Assembly (NCBI GenBank): GCA_036407035.1
Contig: DASXAA010000186.1
Span: 1-64,000, forward strand
Direction of reading: 5' to 3'
DNA: 64,000 nt
Source of the DNA: JACVRW01 sp036407035
GTDB taxonomy: Bacteria; Actinomycetota; Thermoleophilia; Solirubrobacterales; Thermoleophilaceae
The position numbers and the translations under genes were made by a program. Under the pieces are notes generated by a model. The model saw only the letters and a program-made list of their open reading frames with translations. It was not told where the DNA came from and made no database searches. This document shows positions 26,705-34,377 of the stretch, piece by piece. Within the stretch, counting starts at the first letter, position 1; each line of letters begins with the position of its first letter.

Positions 26705-27606
26705 CTCGCGGCCGTCTCGGCCGCGAGCGAGGCGCTCACCATGTAGGCCTCGAGCGCGTCCTCCCAGCGGCGCATGGGCGGCACACCCGCCCGGTGGGCG
26801 CGCTCGCAGGAGAGGACGCCGTTGAGGGGCCGGTAGGCGCCCCCGGGCGGCCGCACTGTCTCGACCGCCTCGACCGGCACGTCCAGGCCCGCGATCGACA
26901 TGATCGCCAGCGTGAAGTCGTGCCACGAGCAGGCGCCGGCGTTCGTGAGGTGGAGCAGCCCGCGAGCGCCCACGTCGACGGCGGCGGCGAGCGACTCCGC
27001 CAGGTCGGCCGTGTACGTGGGGGTGAGCCGCTGGTCGGCGACCATCTTGAGCGCGCCCTGATCGCGCGCCCGGTTGAGCATTCGCTGGACGAAGTTGCCG
27101 CCCTTCGAGGCGCTCCCATGCCTGCCGTACAGCCCAGAGCTGCGCACGACGAGGGCGTCCGGGCAATATGCGAGCGCCGCGTGCTCGCCGGCCAGCTTCG
27201 AGATCGCGTAGATGCTGCGCGCGTCCGGCAGGTCGCTCTCGTCGTAGGGGTCGTCGCGGTCGCCGCCGAAGACGTAGTTCGTACTCAGGTGCACGAGCAC
27301 GGCTCCCGTGTCGGCACAGCGCTCCGCCAAGCGCTTGACGGCGCGGGCGTTCACCTCGAACGAGCGGTCCTCCTCGCGTTCGCATACCTCCACGTTGTGG
27401 AAGGCGGCGCAGTTGAAGACCACGGCGGGCCGGTGAGACTCGAACGCCGCCGCCATGCCGGCGTCGTCCGTGATGTCCAGCTCGGCACGGGACGGGGACA
27501 GGACTTCGCAGTCGCCCTGGAGCAGCTCGCACAGATCCGAGGCCAGCTGGCCCCCTCCGCCAGTGACGAGCACGCTCCGGCCGCCGAGGCGCGGGCCGGC
27601 GCTCAT
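26701..27606 (-). CDS. rmlD: dTDP-4-dehydrorhamnose reductase
   Basis: SDR enzyme of 301 residues that makes dTDP-L-rhamnose by the last reduction step. The cofactor motif is VTGGGGQLASDL, the strand HLSTNYVFGGD matches RmlD, and the catalytic pair is Tyr133/Lys137 in YAISK. It runs convergent to rmlC and shares the tetranucleotide CTAG (26701-26704) as stop. Its ATG at 27606 overlaps the TGA of the upstream glycosyltransferase gene in ATGA, so it is the third gene of an acetyltransferase, glycosyltransferase, rmlD operon. Confidence 0.92.
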   Translation of the reverse strand: MSAGPRLGGRSVLVTGGGGQLASDLCELLQGDCEVLSPSRAELDITDDAGMAAAFESHRPAVVFNCAAFHNVEVCEREEDRSFEVNARAVKRLAERCADTGAVLVHLSTNYVFGGDRDDPYDESDLPDARSIYAISKLAGEHAALAYCPDALVVRSSGLYGRHGSASKGGNFVQRMLNRARDQGALKMVADQRLTPTYTADLAESLAAAVDVGARGLLHLTNAGACSWHDFTLAIMSIAGLDVPVEAVETVRPPGGAYRPLNGVLSCERAHRAGVPPMRRWEDALEAYMVSASLAAETAAS

Positions 27607-28613
27607 GCCTGGACGGTCTCCGTCTCGCGAAGGTCGCCCCGCGGGTGGCCGGTGTCCCGCAGCTCCGGGTCGGCCGTGCGCACGGGGATCTTGCTCGGCG
27701 GCCCGTGGGGGATCGGCGCGCGCCCGAGGAGCGTCTTCAACACCTGCCGGTTTGCCTCCCGGCGGCGGCGGCCCAGGTCTCCGGAGCCGGCGTACACGCT
27801 GCGGAGCGAGTGCCGGAGGAAGATCGCACCGGAGTAGAGCACCGTGTGCGCGGGGGAGAAATGCTTGCGGGCGTAGAAGATCCGGTTGTACGCGTCGAGG
27901 CTCTCGATGCTCGGCTTGACGCCCGCCTTGCCCTCGTGATGGAGGATCGTCATCTGCGGGAGATGGCGGATCTCCCAGCCCGCGGTCCTTATCCGCCGGC
28001 AGAAGTCAGTCTCGTCCGAGTACATGAAGAAGCGCTCGTCGAGGAATCCGGCGCTCTCGATCGCCTCGCGCCGCACGAGCATGAAGGAACCGCTGGTCCA
28101 GTCGCACGCGACCTCGCGATCGTATGCCGCCGGGTCCAGCTCCCGTTCCCCGAGCCATCGCGGCCGTCGTCCCAGGCGCTCGGCCGCGAACGCGTCGCCG
28201 AGCGCGCGCAGGGCGTTCGGGAACCGCCGGATCGTCGTGTCGAGGCGACCCTCGCGGTTGACCTGGCGGACGCCGACGAGACCGACGCTCGGCCGGGCAT
28301 CCATCGCCCGGACCAGCTCCTCGAACGTCCCCTCGAGGATCTCCGTGTCCGGATTGAGGAACAGAACGTACCGGGCGTTGCAGGTCATGAGGGCGCGGTT
28401 GTTCGCGTGCGAGAAGCCGTGGTTCTCCGACCACACCACGCGCGCCTCCGGAAACCCGTTGGTCACGACGTCCGCGGTGCCGTCACGCGAGTCGTTGTCC
28501 ACCACCACGACGTCGGCGCTGAGATCGCCCATTTTGTCGAAGAGCGTCCGAAGGCAGGGCTCGAGCCACTGGGACTCGTTCGTGGAGACGGTGATGATGG
28601 CGAGGTCGTTCAA
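27603..28613 (-). CDS. Family 2 glycosyltransferase, rhamnosyltransferase-like
   Basis: GT-A glycosyltransferase of 336 residues. The N-terminus LAIITVSTNESQWLEPCLRTL opens the fold; VVVDNDSRDGTADVV and FLNPDTEIL hold the nucleotide- and metal-binding acidic residues, and MYSDETDFCRRIRTAGWEI is the acceptor-side acidic motif seen in rhamnosyltransferases of the WbbL type. The start is TTG at 28613, supported by TTGA overlap with the stop of the upstream acetyltransferase gene; the open frame runs much further upstream but only as a shadow. Being co-transcribed with rmlD suggests that it uses dTDP-rhamnose. Confidence 0.88.
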   Translation of the reverse strand: MNDLAIITVSTNESQWLEPCLRTLFDKMGDLSADVVVVDNDSRDGTADVVTNGFPEARVVWSENHGFSHANNRALMTCNARYVLFLNPDTEILEGTFEELVRAMDARPSVGLVGVRQVNREGRLDTTIRRFPNALRALGDAFAAERLGRRPRWLGERELDPAAYDREVACDWTSGSFMLVRREAIESAGFLDERFFMYSDETDFCRRIRTAGWEIRHLPQMTILHHEGKAGVKPSIESLDAYNRIFYARKHFSPAHTVLYSGAIFLRHSLRSVYAGSGDLGRRRREANRQVLKTLLGRAPIPHGPPSKIPVRTADPELRDTGHPRGDLRETETVQA

Positions 28614-29188
28614 ACCGAGGAACCAACGGCGTGCCGGGCGCCCGTCTTTTGCGGCCCTTCCTGGCCCCGCCCGAGGGCCGCGGCGGGGTTGCCCACGACC
28701 GTCGCGCCGGGCGCAACGTCCTTCGTCACCACGGCGCCCGCGCCGACCATGGAGCCCGCGCCGATCCGCACGCCGCACAGGACCGTCGCGCCCGAGCCGA
28801 TCGAGGCGCCGGCCTCGACGATCGTCTCCACCAGCTCCCAGTCGTCGTCGGTCTGGAGCCCGCCGCCCTCCCGCGTCGCCCGCGGGTGCCGGTCGTTGAT
28901 GAACATCACGCCGTGGCCGACGAATACGTCGTCCTCGATGCGGACGCCCTCGCACACGAAGGTGTGGCTCTGGATCTTGCACCGGGACCCGATCTCCGCG
29001 CCGCGCTGGACCTCGACGAAGGTGCCGATGCGGCTGTCGGCGCCGATCCGGCAGCCGTAGAGGTTGGTGAACGGGTAGACCATGACACCCTCGCCGAAGG
29101 CGACGTCGTCGATCAGCCTGTGGGGGGCGTCGTTGGCGGGAGCGGCGGCGGAGGGGTCGTTGCGTTGCGGAGTGCTCACACGACACAA
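28610..29188 (-). CDS. WbpD-like hexapeptide-repeat N-acetyltransferase
   Basis: Left-handed beta-helix acetyltransferase of about 192 residues. Motifs NLYGCRIGADSRIGTFVEVQ and FVGHGVMFINDRHPRA closely match enzymes that N-acetylate the 3-amino group of UDP-2-acetamido-3-amino-glucuronate (WbpD/WlbB). The start is TTG 29188, with a G-rich Shine-Dalgarno 7 bases before it; GTG 29179 is an alternative. Its TGA overlaps the TTG of the following glycosyltransferase gene. With the dehydrogenase at 30331 and the Gfo/Idh and DegT genes at the left end, it would complete a WbpA-B-E-D pathway, which is inference. Confidence 0.88.
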   Translation of the reverse strand: MCRVSTPQRNDPSAAAPANDAPHRLIDDVAFGEGVMVYPFTNLYGCRIGADSRIGTFVEVQRGAEIGSRCKIQSHTFVCEGVRIEDDVFVGHGVMFINDRHPRATREGGGLQTDDDWELVETIVEAGASIGSGATVLCGVRIGAGSMVGAGAVVTKDVAPGATVVGNPAAALGRGQEGPQKTGARHAVGSSV

Positions 29189-29273
29189 ACGGTCGCTCCC
29201 CCCCTCCGCTCACGCGAGTCGCCGCACGGCGCTCGACGTGTAACACGACCGATCTGCCAGGGTTCCTTCTCCG

Positions 29274-30314
29274 ATGCCCTCCCCCGCGCCGCATGCGACC
29301 GTCGCCGGCCAGGGGAGCGGCGTTGCCGATGCGGGTACTCCGCTCGAGCGCGCGGAAGCGCTCGCGGAGCGCGTCCTCCCGCAGCGCACCCCCAAGCGCC
29401 GGATGCTGGTGATCGTGAACCCGTACGCGACGACCGTGTCCGACCGGCTGAAGAACCTCGTCGTGTACGCACTCCAGTCGCGCTACGCGGTCGAGGCGAT
29501 CGACACCGAGAAGCAGGGCCACGCGACCCAGATCTGTCGGGAGGCCGCCCGGGAGGGCTACGACGTGGTCGTGGCGTTCGGAGGGGACGGCACCGTCAAT
29601 GAGGCGGCGAACGGTCTGGTCGGATCGGAGACGCCGCTGACGGCGCTGCCGGGCGGGTCCACGAACGTGTGGTGCCGCAGCCTGGGCCTGCCGAACGACG
29701 TTGTGGACGCCACCGAGCGGCTCCTGCGGATCGCCGACGACTTCCGCCCCCGGCGCGTGGACCTCGGTCGCATGAACGATCGCGTCTTCGTGTTCGCCTC
29801 GGGCGTGGGGCTCGACGCGTCGGTCGTGGAGCGCGTGGACGCACATCCCCGCCGCAAGGCGCGTTATGGGGCCTGGTACTACTCGTTGGCCGGGATCACG
29901 ATCTACAACCGCCGCTACCTGGTCAACCCGCCGCAGATGCGCGTGCGGGGAGGCGGACGTGAACTGGACGCGGTGACCGTGGTCGTGCAGAACGCCGACC
30001 CGTTCACCTACTTCGCACGGCGCCCGATCAGGGTCGTCGAGCCGGCGGGGCTCGACAACGGCTCGCTGTCGGCGGCGGTGCTCAAGCGGGCGACGGCGCC
30101 CGCCGTGCTTACGCTGATCCCGCGTCTCATCTCCGGCCGGGCCAAGAGCGTCATGCGCCACCGGCAGGTCGAGGGCCTCCCCGGCCTGCGCGGCTTCCGG
30201 GTCGAGTCGACCGACGGACGGCCGCTGCCCGTGCAGGTCGACGGCGATTTCATCGGCCTCTGCGAGTGGGTCGACTACGACGCGGTCCCGCTCGGCCTTC
30301 TGGCGATCGCCTGA
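29274..30314 (+). CDS. Diacylglycerol/lipid kinase family protein
   Basis: Protein of 346 residues with the DAGK catalytic domain. It begins RMLVIVNPYA, has the nucleotide-binding motif FGGDGTVNEA at about residue 102-111 and PGGSTNVWCR, and a C-terminal beta domain ending VQVDGDFIG. Members phosphorylate diacylglycerol, ceramide or other lipids in the inner leaflet. Here it sits among polysaccharide genes, so recycling of lipid intermediates is possible. The start ATG at 29274 is chosen; the first 40 residues are Ala-rich. It is divergent from the acetyltransferase operon and convergent with the dehydrogenase, 16 bases apart. Confidence 0.88.
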   Translation: MPSPAPHATVAGQGSGVADAGTPLERAEALAERVLPQRTPKRRMLVIVNPYATTVSDRLKNLVVYALQSRYAVEAIDTEKQGHATQICREAAREGYDVVVAFGGDGTVNEAANGLVGSETPLTALPGGSTNVWCRSLGLPNDVVDATERLLRIADDFRPRRVDLGRMNDRVFVFASGVGLDASVVERVDAHPRRKARYGAWYYSLAGITIYNRRYLVNPPQMRVRGGGRELDAVTVVVQNADPFTYFARRPIRVVEPAGLDNGSLSAAVLKRATAPAVLTLIPRLISGRAKSVMRHRQVEGLPGLRGFRVESTDGRPLPVQVDGDFIGLCEWVDYDAVPLGLLAIA

Positions 30315-30330
30315 CCGCCCGTCCGCCGCT

Positions 30331-31599
30331 CTACAGCCGCACCAGGCGCTGGTTGCGAGTGCCGTTCGTGACGCCACGGAAGTCCACGACGCGCTGGGAC
30401 TCGCGCACGACCTGCTCCGGGTCCAGATCGGGGTGGGCGGTGATGATCACCGCCACGTCGGCGTCGGCGAGCACCTCCTCCACGGGACGCGAGGACAGAC
30501 CGAACCCGGACAGCTCGGGGACGTGCGGGTCGTGGTAGGCGAGCTCCGCGCCGCGTTCCGCGAGCAGAGACATGATCTTGATTGCGGGCGATTCGCGCAG
30601 GTCCCCCACACCGGCCTTGTACGACACGCCCAGGATCGCGACCTTGGACCCCCGCACCGGCTTGGAATCGTCGTTCAGGGCGCGCGCGACCTTGTCGGCG
30701 CAGAAGAGTGGCATCGCCTGGTTCACCTCGCCGGCGAGCTCGATGAACTCGGTGGTGGTGTCGTACTCGCGCGCCTTCCAGGCGAGGTAGAAGGGGTCGA
30801 CCGGCAGGCAGTGACCGCCGAGGCCGGGCCCCGGCCGGAACGACATGAACCCGTAGGGCTTGGTCGCCGCCGCCTCCACGACCTCCCAGACGTCGATGTC
30901 CATCCTGTCGCACAGCATCGCCAGCTCGTTCACCAGGGCGATGTTCACCGAGCGGAAGACGTTCTCGAGGAGTTTCGTCAGCTCCGCGACCTCGGGCGTC
31001 GACACCGGGACGACCTCGTCGCACACGCGACCGTAGAGCTCAACGGCCCGGTCGAGGCAGTGCGCGGTGAGCCCTCCGACGACCTTTGGCGTCGTCCTGA
31101 GGGTGAAGTCCGTGCGGCCGGGGTCGATTCGCTCGGGCGAGAACGCGAGGTTGAAGCCACTCCCGGCGCGTAGACCGGATTCCTCGAGCAGCGGCGCCAG
31201 CTGCTCGCGCGTCGTGCCCGGGTAGGTGGTCGACTCGAGAACCACGAGCTGCCCCTGCTGGAGCACCGCCGCGAGGGCGCTGCCCGACGACAACAGCGGC
31301 CCGAGGTCCGGCTCCCGATTGCTCGTGAGCGGCGTGGGGACGGCGATGATCACCGCGTCCATCTGCGCCAGGTCGGCATAGCGGCTGCTCGCCCGGAGCT
31401 TGTCGCGCGTGGCGAGGAGCCGCTCGGAAGAGATGTCCTCCACGTAGCTGCGGCCCGCGGCAACGGCCTCGACCTTGGTCGGGTCCACGTCGACGCCGAG
31501 CACGCTGTGACCCGCCTCTGCGAATGCGACAGCGAGGGGCAGGCCGACGTAGCCGAGCCCGATGATGCCTACCTTCAAGCCGCCGTCAGCCTCACGCAT
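30331..31599 (-). CDS. Nucleotide-sugar 6-dehydrogenase (UDP-GlcNAc/UDP-Glc type)
   Basis: UDP-sugar dehydrogenase of 422 residues that oxidises C6 to a carboxylate with two NAD. The N-terminal Rossmann motif is GIIGLGYVGLPLA; FSPERIDPG and the catalytic Cys264 in GLGGHCLPVDPF are intact, and the C-terminal domain has LGVSYKAGVGDLRESPA. The FSPERxxPG form and the length favour the WbpA/WbpO (UDP-N-acetyl-sugar) branch over UDP-glucose dehydrogenase. Start ATG 31599 follows AGGAGG at 11 bases; GTG 31608 is possible but too close to it. It feeds the 2,3-diacetamido-uronic-acid pathway if the other Wbp-like enzymes work with it. Confidence 0.92.
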   Translation of the reverse strand: MREADGGLKVGIIGLGYVGLPLAVAFAEAGHSVLGVDVDPTKVEAVAAGRSYVEDISSERLLATRDKLRASSRYADLAQMDAVIIAVPTPLTSNREPDLGPLLSSGSALAAVLQQGQLVVLESTTYPGTTREQLAPLLEESGLRAGSGFNLAFSPERIDPGRTDFTLRTTPKVVGGLTAHCLDRAVELYGRVCDEVVPVSTPEVAELTKLLENVFRSVNIALVNELAMLCDRMDIDVWEVVEAAATKPYGFMSFRPGPGLGGHCLPVDPFYLAWKAREYDTTTEFIELAGEVNQAMPLFCADKVARALNDDSKPVRGSKVAILGVSYKAGVGDLRESPAIKIMSLLAERGAELAYHDPHVPELSGFGLSSRPVEEVLADADVAVIITAHPDLDPEQVVRESQRVVDFRGVTNGTRNQRLVRL

Positions 31600-31763
31600 C
31601 AGTGTCACTACCTCCTGCCGTCTCACGGTCGATTCGTCCGGCCACCTTGCGAGCCGGTCCTCTGACCAACGAGCGCGTGCAGGTTGAACTTGCTTCACCT
31701 CGGGCCCGAGAACGTGGACCGGGTGCCGCGTAAGGACCGCCACATCGGGTGCGTTGTTAGACC
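31600..31763. promoter_or_regulatory. Divergent region, dehydrogenase / LuxR-type regulator
   Basis: This 164-base region sits between two divergent genes and should hold both promoters. The regulator may act on its own neighbour here. I found no strong dyad. Confidence 0.35.
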
Positions 31764-32477
31764 ATGAAGAGCGGTTATCCCATCGATCTTGCGGAGGCCA
31801 ACCCCCTCGGCGAGGTCGCGGTCTCCATGGCCATCGAGGAGGGCCTTCTGCGCCGGCGCGTTGCCGCCGTGCTCGCGGCGGCGGGGCTCACCATTGCCGA
31901 TGCCGGCAAGCACCCGAACGTGGTCGTCATGGGACGCGCGCTGGACAAGGAGCGCCTGCTCGACCTCCGGCACGCCTTTGAAGCCTTCCGCCCGGCCCCC
32001 GTCGTCGTCGTGTCGCCTCGAACCTCCGCACCGGGGCTCCGGCGCGCACTTGGCGCTGGAGCGCACGGCCTGGTCTTCGACTCTCAGGTCGACAGCGCGC
32101 TCGCGCCCACCGTGCGCGCCGTCGCCGCCGGCCAACTCTGCGTCCCTTGTGAGATGAATGGCGCGGCCGACAAGCCGGCCCTCAGCCACCGCGAGCGCGA
32201 AGTACTCAAGCTTGCGGTCTCCGGTCGCACGAACGCGGAGATCGCCGCCGCTCTGTGTCTTGCCGAGAGCACGATCAAGAGCCACCTTTCGTCGGCGTTC
32301 AACCGTCTCGGAGTCCGCTCGCGCCGCGAGGCCGCGACGTTGGTCCTCGACCCCGAGCAGGGGCTGATGCCAATCGTTCTCGGCACCGACACGGCAACGC
32401 CGGGCTGGGCGAACGGCAACGGCGATGCGCACTTCGGGCCTCAGCCGTCCAACGGCCTGCCGCCCGACGCCGTCTAG
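31764..32477 (+). CDS. LuxR-type regulator with atypical receiver domain
   Basis: DNA-binding protein of 237 residues. The C-terminal half has a LuxR helix-turn-helix: LSHREREVLKLAVSGRTNAE, with CLAESTIKSHLS as the recognition part. The N-terminal part folds like a receiver (VVVVSPRTSAPGLRRAL, GAGAHGLVFDSQ) but the strand that should hold the phosphorylated Asp reads PNVVVMGRAL, so it lacks the acceptor and probably works without phosphorylation. A disordered tail of about 35 residues follows. It is divergent from the nucleotide-sugar dehydrogenase, so control of polysaccharide genes is plausible. Confidence 0.85.
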   Translation: MKSGYPIDLAEANPLGEVAVSMAIEEGLLRRRVAAVLAAAGLTIADAGKHPNVVVMGRALDKERLLDLRHAFEAFRPAPVVVVSPRTSAPGLRRALGAGAHGLVFDSQVDSALAPTVRAVAAGQLCVPCEMNGAADKPALSHREREVLKLAVSGRTNAEIAAALCLAESTIKSHLSSAFNRLGVRSRREAATLVLDPEQGLMPIVLGTDTATPGWANGNGDAHFGPQPSNGLPPDAV

Positions 32478-32544
32478 TACGAACTTCCACCCTGGACGCT
32501 CGTTCGGTCGACAGATTTTCGGTCGGTGCGTCGTTGGTGAAGCA

Positions 32545-33573
32545 ATGATTAGGAAGGCGGTGATCCTCGCCGTGGCGCCTGTCGCGCTGCTGCCCGTCGC
32601 GAATCGCCCCCTCCTCTCGCACACCGTGCGTGGACTTGCGCGGGCGGGGGTTCGGCGGACCGCCGTGGTGGCCGAGCCCTCGGTGCGGGAGCAGCTCGCG
32701 GACGAGCTCGACAGCGATGTCGCAGATCACTGTACGGTCCAGTGGGCGGACCGCGACGCCGGCAGCGGCCTCATGGGTGCGCTGACGGGTCTCAGTGACT
32801 TCGTCGCCAACGAGCCATTCGTTCTGCACCTCGGCGACAGCATGGCGCGCAGGGGCCTGCGTTCGGTCCTGCGGCTGGCACCGGCGCCCTTGGACACCAC
32901 GGTGCTCGTGCAGGAGCCGTCCCACCGCGGCGGCGAAGTCGTGGAGCTCGCGCCCCGGCGCTTCGTGATGAGCTCCGGCACGGGCAACGGAGCTTCCGAC
33001 GGGCTACCCGCGGGTGCGTGGGTGCTCGGTGGGGGAGTGCTCGAGGCGGCCGCGCACATTCCTGCCTCCGGTAGCTGGGAGCTCGAGATGAGCACGATGA
33101 CGCGTTATCTCGGCGAGCTCGGCGGCCACGTAAGCCTTCATCAGGTGGACGAGTGGTGGCGCTACCGGAAGTGCCCGGATGCGCTCCTGGACGGGAATCG
33201 CTTTGCACTCGAGGGGCTCCAGGGACAGCCCGTCGAAGCGCAGCTCCTCGACACCCGCATCCAGGGGACCGTCTGCATCCATCCCACCGCGCGGCTCGAG
33301 TCGAGCATCGTCCGCGGCCCCGCCGTGATCGGTGCCGGCACCTGTCTGCGCGACGCCTACGTCGGCCCCTACACCTCGATCGGCGACAACGTGATGATCG
33401 AGGGCGCCGAGATCGAGCACTCGATCATCCTCCCCGGCGCGTCCATCAGCCACCTCGGCGGGCGCCTGGAGGCGAGCGTCATCGGGCCCAAAGCCCGGGT
33501 TTTCCGGGACTTTCGCCTACCGAGGGCGCTGCGCCTGAACGTGGGCGAGGGCGCGGAGGTCTCGCTGGCCTGA
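32545..33573 (+). CDS. Degenerate sugar nucleotidyltransferase-like protein with beta-helix domain
   Basis: Protein of 342 residues related to long-form glucose-1-phosphate thymidylyltransferases. It starts MIRKAVILAVAPVALLPVANRPLL: the GGxGTRxRPLT..PK nucleotide-binding loop expected between the first strand and PVANRPLL is gone. Other family blocks remain: FVLHLGDSM, a WWRYRKCPDALLDGNR segment and a C-terminal left-handed beta-helix (CIHPTARLESSIVRGPAVIG). Without the loop it is unlikely to make nucleotide sugars. It may be a regulator or a binding protein. The ATG at 32545 is preceded by GGTGAAGC. An ECF-like sigma gene follows. Confidence 0.75.
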   Translation: MIRKAVILAVAPVALLPVANRPLLSHTVRGLARAGVRRTAVVAEPSVREQLADELDSDVADHCTVQWADRDAGSGLMGALTGLSDFVANEPFVLHLGDSMARRGLRSVLRLAPAPLDTTVLVQEPSHRGGEVVELAPRRFVMSSGTGNGASDGLPAGAWVLGGGVLEAAAHIPASGSWELEMSTMTRYLGELGGHVSLHQVDEWWRYRKCPDALLDGNRFALEGLQGQPVEAQLLDTRIQGTVCIHPTARLESSIVRGPAVIGAGTCLRDAYVGPYTSIGDNVMIEGAEIEHSIILPGASISHLGGRLEASVIGPKARVFRDFRLPRALRLNVGEGAEVSLA

Positions 33574-33650
33574 TCACGGGCGAATCTCCCCCGAAAGGGG
33601 TAGGTCCATCGTCCGTTTCTCCCCCTCGACCCCGGTATCTGCAGAAAAAA

Positions 33651-33668
33651 CTAGGGTGGCTGCCCTAG
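33651..33668. promoter_or_regulatory. Palindrome upstream of the sigma factor gene
   Basis: CTAGGG and CCCTAG form a perfect 6-base inverted repeat around a 6-base loop, preceded by six A residues (six T residues after the hairpin if read on the minus strand). It lies about 90 bases before the sigma gene start. It could be an operator or a weak minus-strand terminator; sequence alone does not decide. Confidence 0.4.
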
Positions 33669-33755
33669 TGCGGCGATTCGCGGGGGCCTCTAGGGTCATT
33701 GCTGACCGAAGGCATCCGTCAGCGCTGGCCCAGAGCAGCCGACGGGGGAGGAAAA

Positions 33756-34340
33756 TTGAACACACCGCGCTTTACTCGTTCGAGTCAGAACGACTCGGAC
33801 AAACTCGTATATCAGGCCGTCGCCCGTGCCAAGGAGGGCGACTCCAGTGCCTTGCATTTCCTGTACGTGCGCTTCGCGGACGACGTCTGCGGCTACGTCC
33901 GCAGCATCGTGCGCGATTCGCACGAGGCCGAGGACATCACGCAGAACGTCTTCGCCAAGCTGATGACCGCGATCCACAAGTACGAGCGGCGCGACGTGCC
34001 GTTCGCCGCGTGGATCCTGCGGGTGGCCCGCAACGTGGCGCTCGACCACGTGCGCGCTCGTCGCCAGATCCCCTTCGAGGAGGTCCGGACGAGCGACGAG
34101 GGCCACGAGCAGATCGGCTTCGAGCGGTCGCAGTGCCTGCGCGACGCCCTCTGGCAGCTGCCGGAGGAGCAGCGTGAGGTGCTCGTCCTGCGCCACATCG
34201 CCGGCCTGACCCCCGGCGAGATCGCGGAGCGGCTCGGCAAGACCGAGGGTTCCGTACACGGGCTCCATCACCGCGGCCGCGGCGCCCTACAGGCGGCGCT
34301 CCGCGAGCTCGAGTCCGCGCCCGTCACGGCGACCGCGTAG
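33756..34340 (+). CDS. ECF-type sigma-70 family RNA polymerase sigma factor
   Basis: Sigma factor of 194 residues with two domains. Region 2 has FLYVRFADDVCGYVRSIVRD, HEAEDITQNVFAKLM and PFAAWILRVARNVALDHVR; region 4 has LPEEQREVLVLRHIAGLTPGE and a helix-turn-helix ending TEGSVHGLHHRGRGAL. There is no region 1.1 or 3. The start is TTG at 33756, with GGGGGAGGA directly upstream as a strong ribosome site; the frame is open 19 codons further. No anti-sigma factor with a membrane segment lies next to it, which is unusual for an ECF factor. It is followed by a strong terminator hairpin. Confidence 0.88.
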   Translation: MNTPRFTRSSQNDSDKLVYQAVARAKEGDSSALHFLYVRFADDVCGYVRSIVRDSHEAEDITQNVFAKLMTAIHKYERRDVPFAAWILRVARNVALDHVRARRQIPFEEVRTSDEGHEQIGFERSQCLRDALWQLPEEQREVLVLRHIAGLTPGEIAERLGKTEGSVHGLHHRGRGALQAALRELESAPVTATA

Positions 34341-34352
34341 CGGGCCGCCGCA

Positions 34353-34376
34353 CCCCCCGGCCGACGCGCCGGGGGG
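34353..34376. terminator. Bidirectional hairpin terminator after the sigma gene
   Basis: CCCCCCGGC and GCCGGGGGG form a perfect 9-base stem with a 6-base loop in the 37 bases between two convergent stop codons. It should stop transcription from both the sigma gene and the minus-strand small gene. Confidence 0.7.
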
Positions 34377-34377
34377 G

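Noticed and set aside
28614..30377. Very long minus-strand open frame in line with the family 2 glycosyltransferase
   Set aside because: The upstream part is the acetyltransferase and lipid-kinase genes read in the wrong frame. It is Arg/Pro-rich with no motifs, and the TTG at 28613 with TTGA coupling explains the real start.
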